Below the pieces are notes generated by a model. The model made no database searches and was not told where the DNA came from. It worked only from the letters and a program-made list of their open reading frames with translations. A stretch of DNA of 19,739 nt from JBGSWE01 sp049292975 (GTDB taxonomy: Bacteria; Patescibacteriota; Saccharimonadia; Saccharimonadales; JACDBH01): contig JBATRZ010000017.1 in assembly GCA_049292975.1 (NCBI GenBank), forward strand, positions 1 to 19,739. The letters are read 5' to 3'. Shown here piece by piece: positions 7,341 through 15,945 of the stretch (its first letter is position 1; every line of letters starts with the position of its first letter). Made by a program: the position numbers and the translations under genes.

Positions 7341-7982
7341 ATGTTTGATATTGAAACTATCGTTCGCACCGGCGGTATATTATTGGTCGCATTGATTGTG
7401 TTTGCCGAGTCGGGCCTTTTGATCGGCTTTTTCCTGCCAGGCGATACGCTCTTGTTCGGGGCTGGCCTGGCAGCCAGCCAGGGTGAGCTGTCGCTGCCCA
7501 TCCTTATTATCGCCGTGGTGACTGCGGCAATTGTGGGTGATAACGTCGGCTACAGCATCGGACGCCGCGCAGGCCCGCGCATCTTCAAAAAAGAAGACGG
7601 CATCTTGTTCAGGCAGGAGTACCTGGAAAAATCCGAGGAGTTCTACGAAAAACACGGCGGTAAGACGATTATTATCGCCCGCTTCGTGCCTATCGTCCGG
7701 ACCTTCGCGCCGGTGGTGGCGGGCGCCAGCAAAATGACGCGCAGGCGCTTTTTTGCCTTTAATGTCGTCGGCGGCATTCTTTGGGGCGCAGGCATGCCGC
7801 TGCTTGGTTATTTCGTCGGCAATCGTATCCCAGGCCTGGACAAGTATATCGAAATTGTCATCCTGGGTGTTGTATTACTTAGCCTGTTAATTGCGTTCGC
7901 GCATGTACTAAAAGATGCGCGCACCCGCCAGATTATCCGCAAAAAGTTAAAACGCGGCTTGCAAAAGATCTTTCTCAGATAG
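7341..7982 (+). CDS. DedA family (SNARE-associated/VTT) membrane protein
   Basis: This 213-residue DedA-family protein belongs to a group implicated in lipid-carrier recycling and membrane homeostasis. Family hallmarks are FAESGLLIGFFLPGDTLLF (acidic Glu23), the re-entrant GDNVGYSIGRRAG (Asp67), and the conserved IIARFVPIVRTFAPVVAGASKM with Arg114 and Arg120. MTRRRFFAFNVVGGILWG follows, then C-terminal helices and a basic tail. Key residues are intact. It is the only plus-strand gene in the left half, divergent from bL25 and convergent with the uvrA operon (6-bp gap, no terminator seen). Which lipid carrier it handles cannot be read from sequence. Confidence 0.9.
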   Translation: MFDIETIVRTGGILLVALIVFAESGLLIGFFLPGDTLLFGAGLAASQGELSLPILIIAVVTAAIVGDNVGYSIGRRAGPRIFKKEDGILFRQEYLEKSEEFYEKHGGKTIIIARFVPIVRTFAPVVAGASKMTRRRFFAFNVVGGILWGAGMPLLGYFVGNRIPGLDKYIEIVILGVVLLSLLIAFAHVLKDARTRQIIRKKLKRGLQKIFLR

Positions 7983-7988
7983 GGCCAA

Positions 7989-8282
7989 TTACACATACCG
8001 GCTAAAGCGTTCGTAATAAACTGAATAGTGCGGGCCGGTTATGAATTCCTGGGCTTCTGCCAGATCTTCGGCAAACCGTTCTTTAGTCAGCTTAATATCA
8101 CTCAGCCTTTGATCATACATAGCCGCCCGGGTCAGCAGCATGAGCCGTATCACCCAGTCGTCCTGGCCGCTTACGAGCGCTTCGACGGTTTGCAGGAATC
8201 TTAGGTCATTTGCCGTAAACTCGATAAGCCGAGGAAGTTCCACCTCCCACCGCGCCAACATCTCGGCTTCACGTTTTTTCAT
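7989..8282 (-). CDS. Hypothetical protein co-transcribed with uvrA
   Basis: I do not recognise this 97-residue protein. It is soluble, predicted mainly helical, with an acidic middle and Tyr/Phe-rich C-terminus (HYSVYYERFSRY). There are no cysteines, membrane segments or known motifs. Its ATG comes 3 bp after the uvrA stop and no separate promoter or strong Shine-Dalgarno is visible, so translation probably depends on uvrA. This suggests, but does not prove, a link to nucleotide excision repair. Confidence 0.75.
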   Translation of the reverse strand: MKKREAEMLARWEVELPRLIEFTANDLRFLQTVEALVSGQDDWVIRLMLLTRAAMYDQRLSDIKLTKERFAEDLAEAQEFITGPHYSVYYERFSRYV

Positions 8283-8285
8283 AAG

Positions 8286-11096
<2,811 letters not shown>

Positions 11097-11106
11097 GAAC
11101 GGGGTG

Positions 11107-11135
11107 ATTATATCTTAAAACAGGGTTTTTTTCTA
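11107..11135 (-). promoter_or_regulatory. Promoter of uvrA (near-leaderless)
   Basis: On the minus strand, TAGAAA (11130-11135, 4/6), a 17-nt spacer and a perfect TATAAT (11107-11112) lie 10 nt before the ATG at 11096. The predicted leader is only about 3 nt. No LexA/SOS-box-like dyad is apparent. Confidence 0.65.
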
Positions 11136-11163
11136 GTCTAATAAGGGGGCGCTTTTCAGGATA

Positions 11164-11925
11164 TTATCCGGCCAGGCGCACATACACGGTTTCTACCGCA
11201 GCCGAGCGGTAGGGGCGGAAGTAAATAACAGGATCGTCAAGCGCCAGCTCGTTTGGAAGTATCTCATCAACAATACCGGCTACATCACGAAGCTCGTGGT
11301 CAGGTATACGCGCACCGGCCCTTTCGGCCAAGACAACATGCGGCGTACGGGCCAGACCATCAACAACGAACCGCTTGTTATTTGCAAAAGCTGCCGCGAT
11401 ACTTCCCACGGCTATTTTATGTTCGTCCACGATAAGACTAAGCGGCAGCGTTTCATCTTCTATGCCCTGCGCGGCGTAGCGGGCGTTATAACCCTTCCAG
11501 CCGTTCGGCGTAAAACCAAGCTTGTTCTGTGTTTTATCGCCAAAACTATCGACGCGCCCCACGGGCAGCATAAGGCCGGGTTTAGTGCTTTCGATACGGC
11601 TTAGTAAGCTGTCGCCGATAGTATGGGCCAGCGTACGCATTCGGCCTATGCTTGGATGCTCATCGGCTTCGCGGACACGTTCTACAAGCTTGCCTTGCTG
11701 TATGACGGTCATAGAAACCTGTCCGGGCTGGTACACACGGTACGTCTTGCCGTACTCTTTTTTTAGCTCTTTTTTGAGCTTTCCAAGCATCTCTACCAGC
11801 TCCCCGTCCGGTGTGGCGGCACGCCTGATAGCAAAACTGGGCACAAAATAGTGGGGCGCAGCGCGCTCACTAATGCTTCCGCGTGGACGATGCCATAGCC
11901 CGGCATTTTCTCGGCGTCTTCCCAT
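11164..11925 (-). CDS. Hypothetical protein, 253 residues
   Basis: I do not recognise this protein. From Met at 11925 it has a basic N-terminus (GRRRENAGLWHRPRG), a charged KKELKKEYGK stretch, then a globular C-terminal half with short motifs such as TPHVVLAERAGARIPDHEL and DDPVIYFRPYRS. There is no signal peptide, membrane helix or cysteine cluster. The frame opens further upstream (ATG at 11958). However, an extended -10 (TGCTACAAT) lies inside that extension, 9 nt before the 11925 ATG, so the shorter start is preferred. It is divergent from the PGPGW membrane-protein gene and just upstream of uvrA, from which it is separated by the uvrA promoter. Confidence 0.7.
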   Translation of the reverse strand: MGRRRENAGLWHRPRGSISERAAPHYFVPSFAIRRAATPDGELVEMLGKLKKELKKEYGKTYRVYQPGQVSMTVIQQGKLVERVREADEHPSIGRMRTLAHTIGDSLLSRIESTKPGLMLPVGRVDSFGDKTQNKLGFTPNGWKGYNARYAAQGIEDETLPLSLIVDEHKIAVGSIAAAFANNKRFVVDGLARTPHVVLAERAGARIPDHELRDVAGIVDEILPNELALDDPVIYFRPYRSAAVETVYVRLAG

Positions 11926-11934
11926 GTTGCTGCT

Positions 11935-11943
11935 ATTGTAGCA
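11935..11943 (-). promoter_or_regulatory. Extended -10 promoter of the hypothetical gene
   Basis: TGCTACAAT on the minus strand (TGn plus TACAAT) lies 9 nt before the ATG at 11925, which predicts a leaderless transcript and fixes the start. No clear -35 is seen. Confidence 0.55.
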
Positions 11944-11996
11944 GATTATTTTTAACATATTCCAGGATTTTTTCCATGTTCTGCCTCTATCCGAAC

Positions 11997-12005
11997 TGCT
12001 ATACT
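11997..12005 (+). promoter_or_regulatory. Extended -10 promoter of the PGPGW protein gene
   Basis: TGCTATACT (TGn plus TATACT) is followed by 8 nt and the ATG at 12014, again predicting a leaderless mRNA. It is divergent from the extended -10 at 11935-11943. Confidence 0.6.
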
Positions 12006-12013
12006 AAGCTGGC

Positions 12014-12427
12014 ATGAGCAAACTCCGCAAATATAGCAAACTAATCCTGTTCGATACGCTCGCGCTGCTTTGTTTTATCGGTGTTGTCCTGTTTGGATGG
12101 ATTCCCGGCCCGGGCGGCGTGCCGCTGTTTTTGCTAGGCCTTGGCCTGCTAGCTGCCAACCACGACTGGGCAGAGCGCTGGCTAGAGACTGCCAAACACA
12201 AGGGGGTTACGTTTAAGAAGTGGCTGTTCCCGGATATCAAGTGGGTGCGCTGCACCTATGACATCCTAACTCTTGCGCTCATGGCCGCAAGCGTTTACCT
12301 AGTTGCTATGTATGAGAATCGTTTTATAGAGGCTGGCGCTGTTTTTTTGGGCTGCAGCGGACTGTTTGTCTTCTTGCTCAACCGCGACCGCTTCGGCAAG
12401 ATATCGTCATTATTCAGAAAAAGTTAA
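12014..12427 (+). CDS. PGPGW-type putative transmembrane protein
   Basis: This 137-residue membrane protein has the PGPGW-family core GWIPGPGGVPLFLLGLGLLAANHDWAERWL in its first half, here with Gly replacing the final Trp of PGPGW. About four hydrophobic segments are visible (roughly 13-28, 32-47, 83-100, 105-121), with a basic C-terminus ending FRKS. Families with this core have no defined biochemical role. The stop codon is one base before a 164-nt structured region, which would form the 3' end of its transcript if it is read through. Confidence 0.75.
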   Translation: MSKLRKYSKLILFDTLALLCFIGVVLFGWIPGPGGVPLFLLGLGLLAANHDWAERWLETAKHKGVTFKKWLFPDIKWVRCTYDILTLALMAASVYLVAMYENRFIEAGAVFLGCSGLFVFLLNRDRFGKISSLFRKS

Positions 12428-12591
12428 TCAAAGCTACGCATTTGATGCAGGACACGGCGCGGCCGAGGAACGACCGGAGCCGTATTTCAATACGGTGAGG
12501 ACGTACCGCAGGGCTGCAACAAAGTCCTGCGCCAAAAAAGCCTGGCAAACCCAGGCTTTGCCTGGTTTGCGGGCTTGTTGCGTAGCTTTGA
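12428..12591. ncRNA. Structured RNA candidate, three-way junction
   Basis: A 13-bp perfect closing stem (12428-12440 with 12579-12591) encloses two branches. Branch 1 is a 7-bp stem (12447-12453 with 12524-12530) containing a further 6-bp stem (12459-12464 with 12512-12517, one G-U on plus) and a hairpin at 480-495 of that kilobase. Branch 2 is a long hairpin (12538-12576) with 5-bp and 11-bp helices. The G-U pairs favour the plus strand, but the signal is weak. It starts one base after the PGPGW gene stop, so it could be a 3' UTR element or a separate RNA. I could not match it to 6S, SRP, RNase P or tmRNA. Confidence 0.5.
12534..12559 (-). terminator. Candidate terminator of sbcB transcript
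   Basis: On the minus strand, AAGCCTGG-GTTTG-CCAGGCTT is an 8-bp stem followed by T's (six in all from 12539 to 12534). It would end transcription coming from sbcB after about 300 nt of 3' UTR antisense to the microprotein gene. The same bases are used in a different pairing in the 12428-12591 fold. Confidence 0.5.
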
Positions 12592-12605
12592 AACATAAGC
12601 ATATT

Positions 12606-12635
12606 AATAAATCTTGTTGATTTATTTGCTACTAT
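12606..12635 (+). promoter_or_regulatory. Promoter with overlapping dyad, upstream of the microprotein gene
   Basis: AATAAATC-TTGTT-GATTTATT (12606-12626) is a perfect 8-bp dyad directly followed by an extended -10, TGCTACTAT (12627-12635). A dyad over the -35 region is a typical operator position, though AT-richness lowers the weight. The resulting leader of about 31 nt includes a strong Shine-Dalgarno AAGGTGG (12659-12665), 7 nt before the ATG. Confidence 0.45.
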
Positions 12636-12672
12636 GAGTTAAAATAAGCTCAACTAACAAGGTGGCGCTTAA

Positions 12673-12849
12673 ATGTTACAGTTCATCGTCCTGGGGTATA
12701 TCCCGGGCACTTCAATACAACTGGATTTTATCAGTTATATGCTTGCTGTCTTACTGGCAGGCACGCTGTTGTTTGCCGCTTGGTATTACAAAGCCCGCGC
12801 CGCGCGCCGCCTGACCGAACAGTTCATGCTCAATCTTATGGCGCTTTAG
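12673..12849 (+). CDS. 58-residue membrane microprotein
   Basis: This is a short open frame, ATG to TAG. The N-terminus reads MLQFIVLGYIPGTSIQLDF, a hydrophobic helix follows (about 24-40, YMLAVLLAGTLLFAAWYY), and then a basic tail (KARAARRLTEQ). Support for a real gene is a strong Shine-Dalgarno (AAGGTGG, 7-nt spacing), an extended -10 promoter, a membrane-protein composition with positive residues after the helix, and a stop that just meets the sbcB stop. Its stop overlaps the convergent sbcB stop by 4 bp (12846-12849). The function is unknown; the length suits a small membrane regulator or a subunit of a complex. Confidence 0.7.
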   Translation: MLQFIVLGYIPGTSIQLDFISYMLAVLLAGTLLFAAWYYKARAARRLTEQFMLNLMAL

Positions 12850-14285
12850 TCCGTACCATACGGCAGGATGCTCTGGCCGTACAGCTGTAATTCCTCCAGC
12901 AGGTATTGGTCTTCGGCGCTTAGCCTCTCCCGCTCCGCGATTTCGCCAAGCCGTTTGAAATAACGCGCCGCCAAGCTGCGCTCATCACCACCCAGTAACT
13001 TGGCGGTGCGGAACTTTTCCCATGCATCCCGTTCTTCATGTGATAATTCCGATCTGAAGTTGCGCGCCTTATACAGCGGCAGAAGTTTATTCAACCGCTC
13101 GTCATTGAATGTCATGTCCAAACCCGCCATTTCATCGCGGCCGGCTGCGCGCACCACCGACATTGCCGTCTTGTCCTGGCCGCCAAAGAATCCTTCGTAC
13201 AGCTGTCCGTCTACCTGTTGCTCATCCGCCACCAGGCTTGCTTGCTGTTGCTTGTCCATTATCTTGAGAGCAGCCAGCAGATTATGATACAGCTGCGGGT
13301 ATTTGGCCAGTGTCTCCTGGTTCTTTTTGGCCACGGAAAGATCCAGTTTAATATTTGCCAGGGCCGCATCGTCCAATACTCCCATCGGTGCTACGGCCGG
13401 ACAGCGGTTGAACTGTATGGTTTTCACCGGAAAACGTTTGGTTTCATCATCGTTGCGTTCACGCCACGCAACCGCCAGCTCGGCCGGCGACATATGGACA
13501 TAATCTTCGGGATTACGCCGTAAATCGTATACCAATGCGCCTTGTTTACCGGGGTGATCGCCCAGACCCGTGACGACCGTGGTTTTCTCGTAGGCGCTTG
13601 GGTATTTGCCGCTGCAGTAGACAAACGGCTGCATCGTACTATATAACTTAGCCACCTCTGTCTTGGTACGCATCTTTAGCAGATACCGAAACAGCTTGGG
13701 CTGCTTGTTAAGTATCATTCGCCCCACAGCAATGGTGGCACGCACGTCGCTTAAGGCATCGTGAGCATCGGCATGATCCAGACCGTTCAGGCCGGTTAGC
13801 AACTCCAGGCGGTTGCTTGGCCGTCCGTCCGTACCTACCGGCCACTCTATTCCATCTGGCCGCAGCGCCCGTGTCATGCGCGCCACATCCAGTATGTCCC
13901 AGCGGCTGCAGCCATCCTTCCAGGACCATTCGTAGGCGTCATAAAAGTTCCGGTACATGGTGAAGCGTATAAACTCATCATCGAACCGGATATTGTTGAA
14001 GCCTACGAACGTAGTATTTGGTACGGCGATATTGTCCGCGAAATAACGCAGGAACTCAGCCTCGCTAATACCTTCGCTTAGAGTCTTCTGCGGGGTAATG
14101 CCGGTAATTAAGATGGCGTCAGGCTCGGGCAGGATATCATCGGATAGTTTGATGTATATGTTGTCCGGTTCGCCGGTAGGTTTTAGCTGCATATCTGTGC
14201 GCTGGCCGCCAAACTGCATGATGCGGCTTGTGCGGGCGTTGATACCGCTGGTCTCAAGATCGTAGAAATAAAAACTAGAACTCAT
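12846..14285 (-). CDS. sbcB: Exodeoxyribonuclease I (ExoI)
   Basis: ExoI degrades single-stranded DNA 3'-5' and acts in recombination and mismatch repair. The 479-residue protein is close in length and order to E. coli ExoI. The DEDDh catalytic set is intact: Asp9 and Glu11 (YDLETSG), the Asp pair at 102-103 (FNNIRFDDEF), His175 and Asp180 (DAHDALSDV). E. coli-like blocks include LPEPDAILITGITPQ, YRNFYDAYEWSW, SRWDILDV and ALRPDGIEWP in the nuclease domain, and LYEGFFGGQDKTAM plus the C-terminal helical part with LLPLYKARNF. The ATG has an AAGG Shine-Dalgarno. The nearest strong promoter lies 211 nt upstream, leaving either a long structured leader or a separate RNA between them. Confidence 0.95.
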   Translation of the reverse strand: MSSSFYFYDLETSGINARTSRIMQFGGQRTDMQLKPTGEPDNIYIKLSDDILPEPDAILITGITPQKTLSEGISEAEFLRYFADNIAVPNTTFVGFNNIRFDDEFIRFTMYRNFYDAYEWSWKDGCSRWDILDVARMTRALRPDGIEWPVGTDGRPSNRLELLTGLNGLDHADAHDALSDVRATIAVGRMILNKQPKLFRYLLKMRTKTEVAKLYSTMQPFVYCSGKYPSAYEKTTVVTGLGDHPGKQGALVYDLRRNPEDYVHMSPAELAVAWRERNDDETKRFPVKTIQFNRCPAVAPMGVLDDAALANIKLDLSVAKKNQETLAKYPQLYHNLLAALKIMDKQQQASLVADEQQVDGQLYEGFFGGQDKTAMSVVRAAGRDEMAGLDMTFNDERLNKLLPLYKARNFRSELSHEERDAWEKFRTAKLLGGDERSLAARYFKRLGEIAERERLSAEDQYLLEELQLYGQSILPYGTD

Positions 14286-14377
14286 AATAGTACCTTGTTT
14301 GTTTTTAAATAAGCTAATTTGCGCGGGCAGCGGTTATTTTCTTGCGGCAAAACATAGGCAGCGCTATGATGCGAAGC

Positions 14378-14490
14378 AAAAAATACCTGATGCACCGCTA
14401 GTTTACCCTGCGGGTACAAACAGCTACTGCTATGAGTTCTTCCCATAGCTTCCAGTGTAGCACCTCTGTAGAGGGTGTAGTAGGTATATC
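14378..14490 (-). ncRNA. Structured leader or small RNA upstream of sbcB
   Basis: The region from the start predicted by the promoter at 14496-14524 to a U-tract (14378-14383) is about 112 nt. The ends pair (ATACCT 14482-14487 with AGGTAT 14383-14388), as do CACC and GGTG just inside. Inside are a CCTC-GAGG hairpin, a long hairpin GCTAC-[ACTGGAA]-GCTATGGG-AAGAA-CTCATAGC-A-GTAGC with an asymmetric internal loop, and TACCC-GCA-GGGTA. This may be an independent small RNA with its own end, or a regulatory leader of sbcB. I recognise no known riboswitch class. The remaining 14286-14377 shows only the sbcB Shine-Dalgarno. Confidence 0.5.
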
Positions 14491-14495
14491 ATTAT

Positions 14496-14524
14496 ATTGT
14501 ATCACACTTACGAAGCTTTGTCAA
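14496..14524 (-). promoter_or_regulatory. Near-consensus promoter after obg, driving the sbcB leader
   Basis: On the minus strand, perfect TTGACA (14519-14524), a 17-nt spacer and TACAAT (14496-14501) preceded by TGA (extended -10) form the best sigma-70-type promoter in the window. The -35 overlaps the obg stop codon. Transcription should start near 14489-14490, over 200 nt before the sbcB ATG. Confidence 0.85.
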
Positions 14525-15795
14525 TATTTTATGTTGCCCTGGCGGCCAAATTCAATACGGTCGTCCCGTTCGATACCCTGGCGCTCCAGCTCGCGCATGA
14601 TACCCATCTTCTTCATGATATCGCGTAAGCGGCGCACACCTTCCTCGTTCCCATAATCGGTGCGGGCGGCAAACTTCTCTATCTTGCGGCCGCGCACTAC
14701 AAAGCCGTCATCGCGCTTGATAACACGCCACGGCGCCAAAGACGGATCGATGCGGTAAACTGGTATGCCGTCATCCCCGGGCGGCCCGGCGGCTAAGCGC
14801 TCACGCTCGGCCAGCACTTCTTGCTTGACGCTGTAGAGCAATTCCTTAAGCCCCTGCTTGCTCTTGGCCGAAATAGCGAACAGCGGCGTATTCTTGGGCA
14901 GTGCTTTCTTAAGCTCCGCCAGCTTGTCCTGAACCATCTCGTCATCAAGACCCTCTATTTGTGACAAGGCAACAATCTGCGGCCGGCGGGTCAGGTCAGT
15001 CCTGTACTGCTTTAGTTCATTCTGAATAGTGTGATACGCCACCACGACTGAATCGTTATAGACATCTACCAGATGTATCAGCACCTTAGTGCGTTCGATG
15101 TGCCGCAGAAAATCGTCTCCCAGGCCCTTGCCTTCACTCGCGCCCTCTATAAGGCCGGGTATATCGGCGAACAATAGTGAAGTACCTTCGTCTATATCAA
15201 CCACGCCCAGGTTGGGCGAAATAGTCGTAAATGGATAATCGGCGATATCGGGCCGGGCGTTAGAAACCACGCTAAGCAGCGTGGATTTGCCGGCATTGGG
15301 CAGGCCTACCAAGCCTACATCGGCGATCATCTTAAGCTCCAGTGTCGCCTTGAAACTATCGCCCAGTTCGCCGCGTTCGGCGACGCGCGGTGCCTGGCGG
15401 GTCGAGCTAACAAAATGCGCATTGCCAAAGCCGCCTTTGCCGCCGTAAGCCACTACTGTTTCTTGGCCGTCCTCCGCCAGATCCGCCAGGATTTCGCTGT
15501 GTTCGCCAATGACGACCGTGCCGACCGGTACAGGCACGCGCAGATCTTTGCCGCTTTTGCCGTGCATGCGCTGTTTGTCGCCTTTTTTACCGTCGTCGCC
15601 GCGGATGGATTTTTGGAAGCGGAAGTTTGCCAGCGTGTTTTGGTTGCGCGACGCGACCATAATTATGTCGCCGCCGTCGCCGCCGTCGCCGCCGTCAGGC
15701 CCGCCTTTGTCTACATAAATTTCGTGCCTAAAAGAGACAACGCCGTTGCCGCCGTTGCCTGCCTGGATTGTTACTTGCACCTTGTCTACAAACAT
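14521..15795 (-). CDS. obg: Obg family GTPase (ObgE/CgtA)
   Basis: Obg binds the 50S subunit and acts in ribosome assembly and stress control. It has 424 residues in the standard order. The Gly-rich Obg fold (1-158) carries VDKGGPDGGDGGDGGD and GGKGGFGNAHF. The G domain has G1 GLPNAGKS (164-171), the G2 segment YPFTTISPNLG, G3 DIPGLIEGAS (211-220) and G5 SAKSKQG (from 309). A C-terminal OCT domain (about 345-422) ends EFGRQGNIKY. The G4 motif, normally NKxD, reads SQIE (278-281), a notable departure in the guanine-specificity site. A perfect TATAAT 9 nt before the ATG predicts a leaderless mRNA. Confidence 0.96.
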   Translation of the reverse strand: MFVDKVQVTIQAGNGGNGVVSFRHEIYVDKGGPDGGDGGDGGDIIMVASRNQNTLANFRFQKSIRGDDGKKGDKQRMHGKSGKDLRVPVPVGTVVIGEHSEILADLAEDGQETVVAYGGKGGFGNAHFVSSTRQAPRVAERGELGDSFKATLELKMIADVGLVGLPNAGKSTLLSVVSNARPDIADYPFTTISPNLGVVDIDEGTSLLFADIPGLIEGASEGKGLGDDFLRHIERTKVLIHLVDVYNDSVVVAYHTIQNELKQYRTDLTRRPQIVALSQIEGLDDEMVQDKLAELKKALPKNTPLFAISAKSKQGLKELLYSVKQEVLAERERLAAGPPGDDGIPVYRIDPSLAPWRVIKRDDGFVVRGRKIEKFAARTDYGNEEGVRRLRDIMKKMGIMRELERQGIERDDRIEFGRQGNIKY

Positions 15796-15804
15796 ACGGT
15801 GTCA

Positions 15805-15810
15805 ATTATA
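15805..15810 (-). promoter_or_regulatory. -10 element of obg (leaderless)
   Basis: A perfect TATAAT (minus) ends 9 nt before the ATG at 15795, preceded by TTG instead of TGn. The -35 region is poor. The overlapping plus-strand text (TATACAAT, 15807-15814) could act as a -10 in the opposite direction, toward the hairpin at 15841-15944. Confidence 0.6.
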
Positions 15811-15840
15811 CAATAATTTTGGCTGCATGAACAGGGGTTA

Positions 15841-15944
15841 GCTGGTTTGGTATTGTTTGTTTCAATAGGGTGAGCAAGCGCCACGGGCTGTGGCAAAGCC
15901 GCACCCGTAAAGTGCCCTGTTGAGGCAAACAATGCCAAAGCAGC
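15841..15944 (+). ncRNA. Elongated hairpin RNA candidate between lysM-CHAP gene 1 and obg
   Basis: Arms 15841-15870 and 15915-15944 are equal in length (30 nt) and pair at 29 of 30 positions: 25 Watson-Crick, 4 G-U and one G-G mismatch. Inside is a 12/6-nt asymmetric loop and then an 11-pair apical hairpin (883-908 of that kilobase) with one bulged C, one U-G and an AAA loop. All five wobbles are G-U on the plus strand and would be A-C on minus, which favours a plus-strand RNA. It ends one base before the stop codon of the convergent lysM-CHAP gene. There is no U-tract on either strand, so it is not a standard terminator. It matches no RNA family I recognise. Confidence 0.5.
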
Positions 15945-15945
15945 C

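Noticed and set aside
11164..11925. 2H phosphoesterase-like function from the HVV and HPS motifs
   Set aside because: The two His motifs do not have the expected HxT/S spacing or order, so the match is not credible.
12428..12591. Assignment to RNase P RNA because of a GAGGAACGACCGG stretch resembling conserved region I
   Set aside because: The length is far too short and the matching conserved region V and other RNase P elements are missing.
12414..12602. Minus-strand open frame across the structured region
   Set aside because: It coincides with the 12428-12591 inverted repeats, has no Shine-Dalgarno and no recognisable protein character.
14521..15816. Long plus-strand open frames opposite obg, such as 15415-15816
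   Set aside because: These are shadows of the Gly-rich GC-biased obg coding sequence with no start signals of their own.
15841..15944. Assignment as 4.5S SRP RNA or 6S RNA
   Set aside because: The apical loop is GGC-AAA-GCC without the SRP GGAA tetraloop and its internal-loop bases, and it is shorter than typical 6S; shape alone is insufficient.
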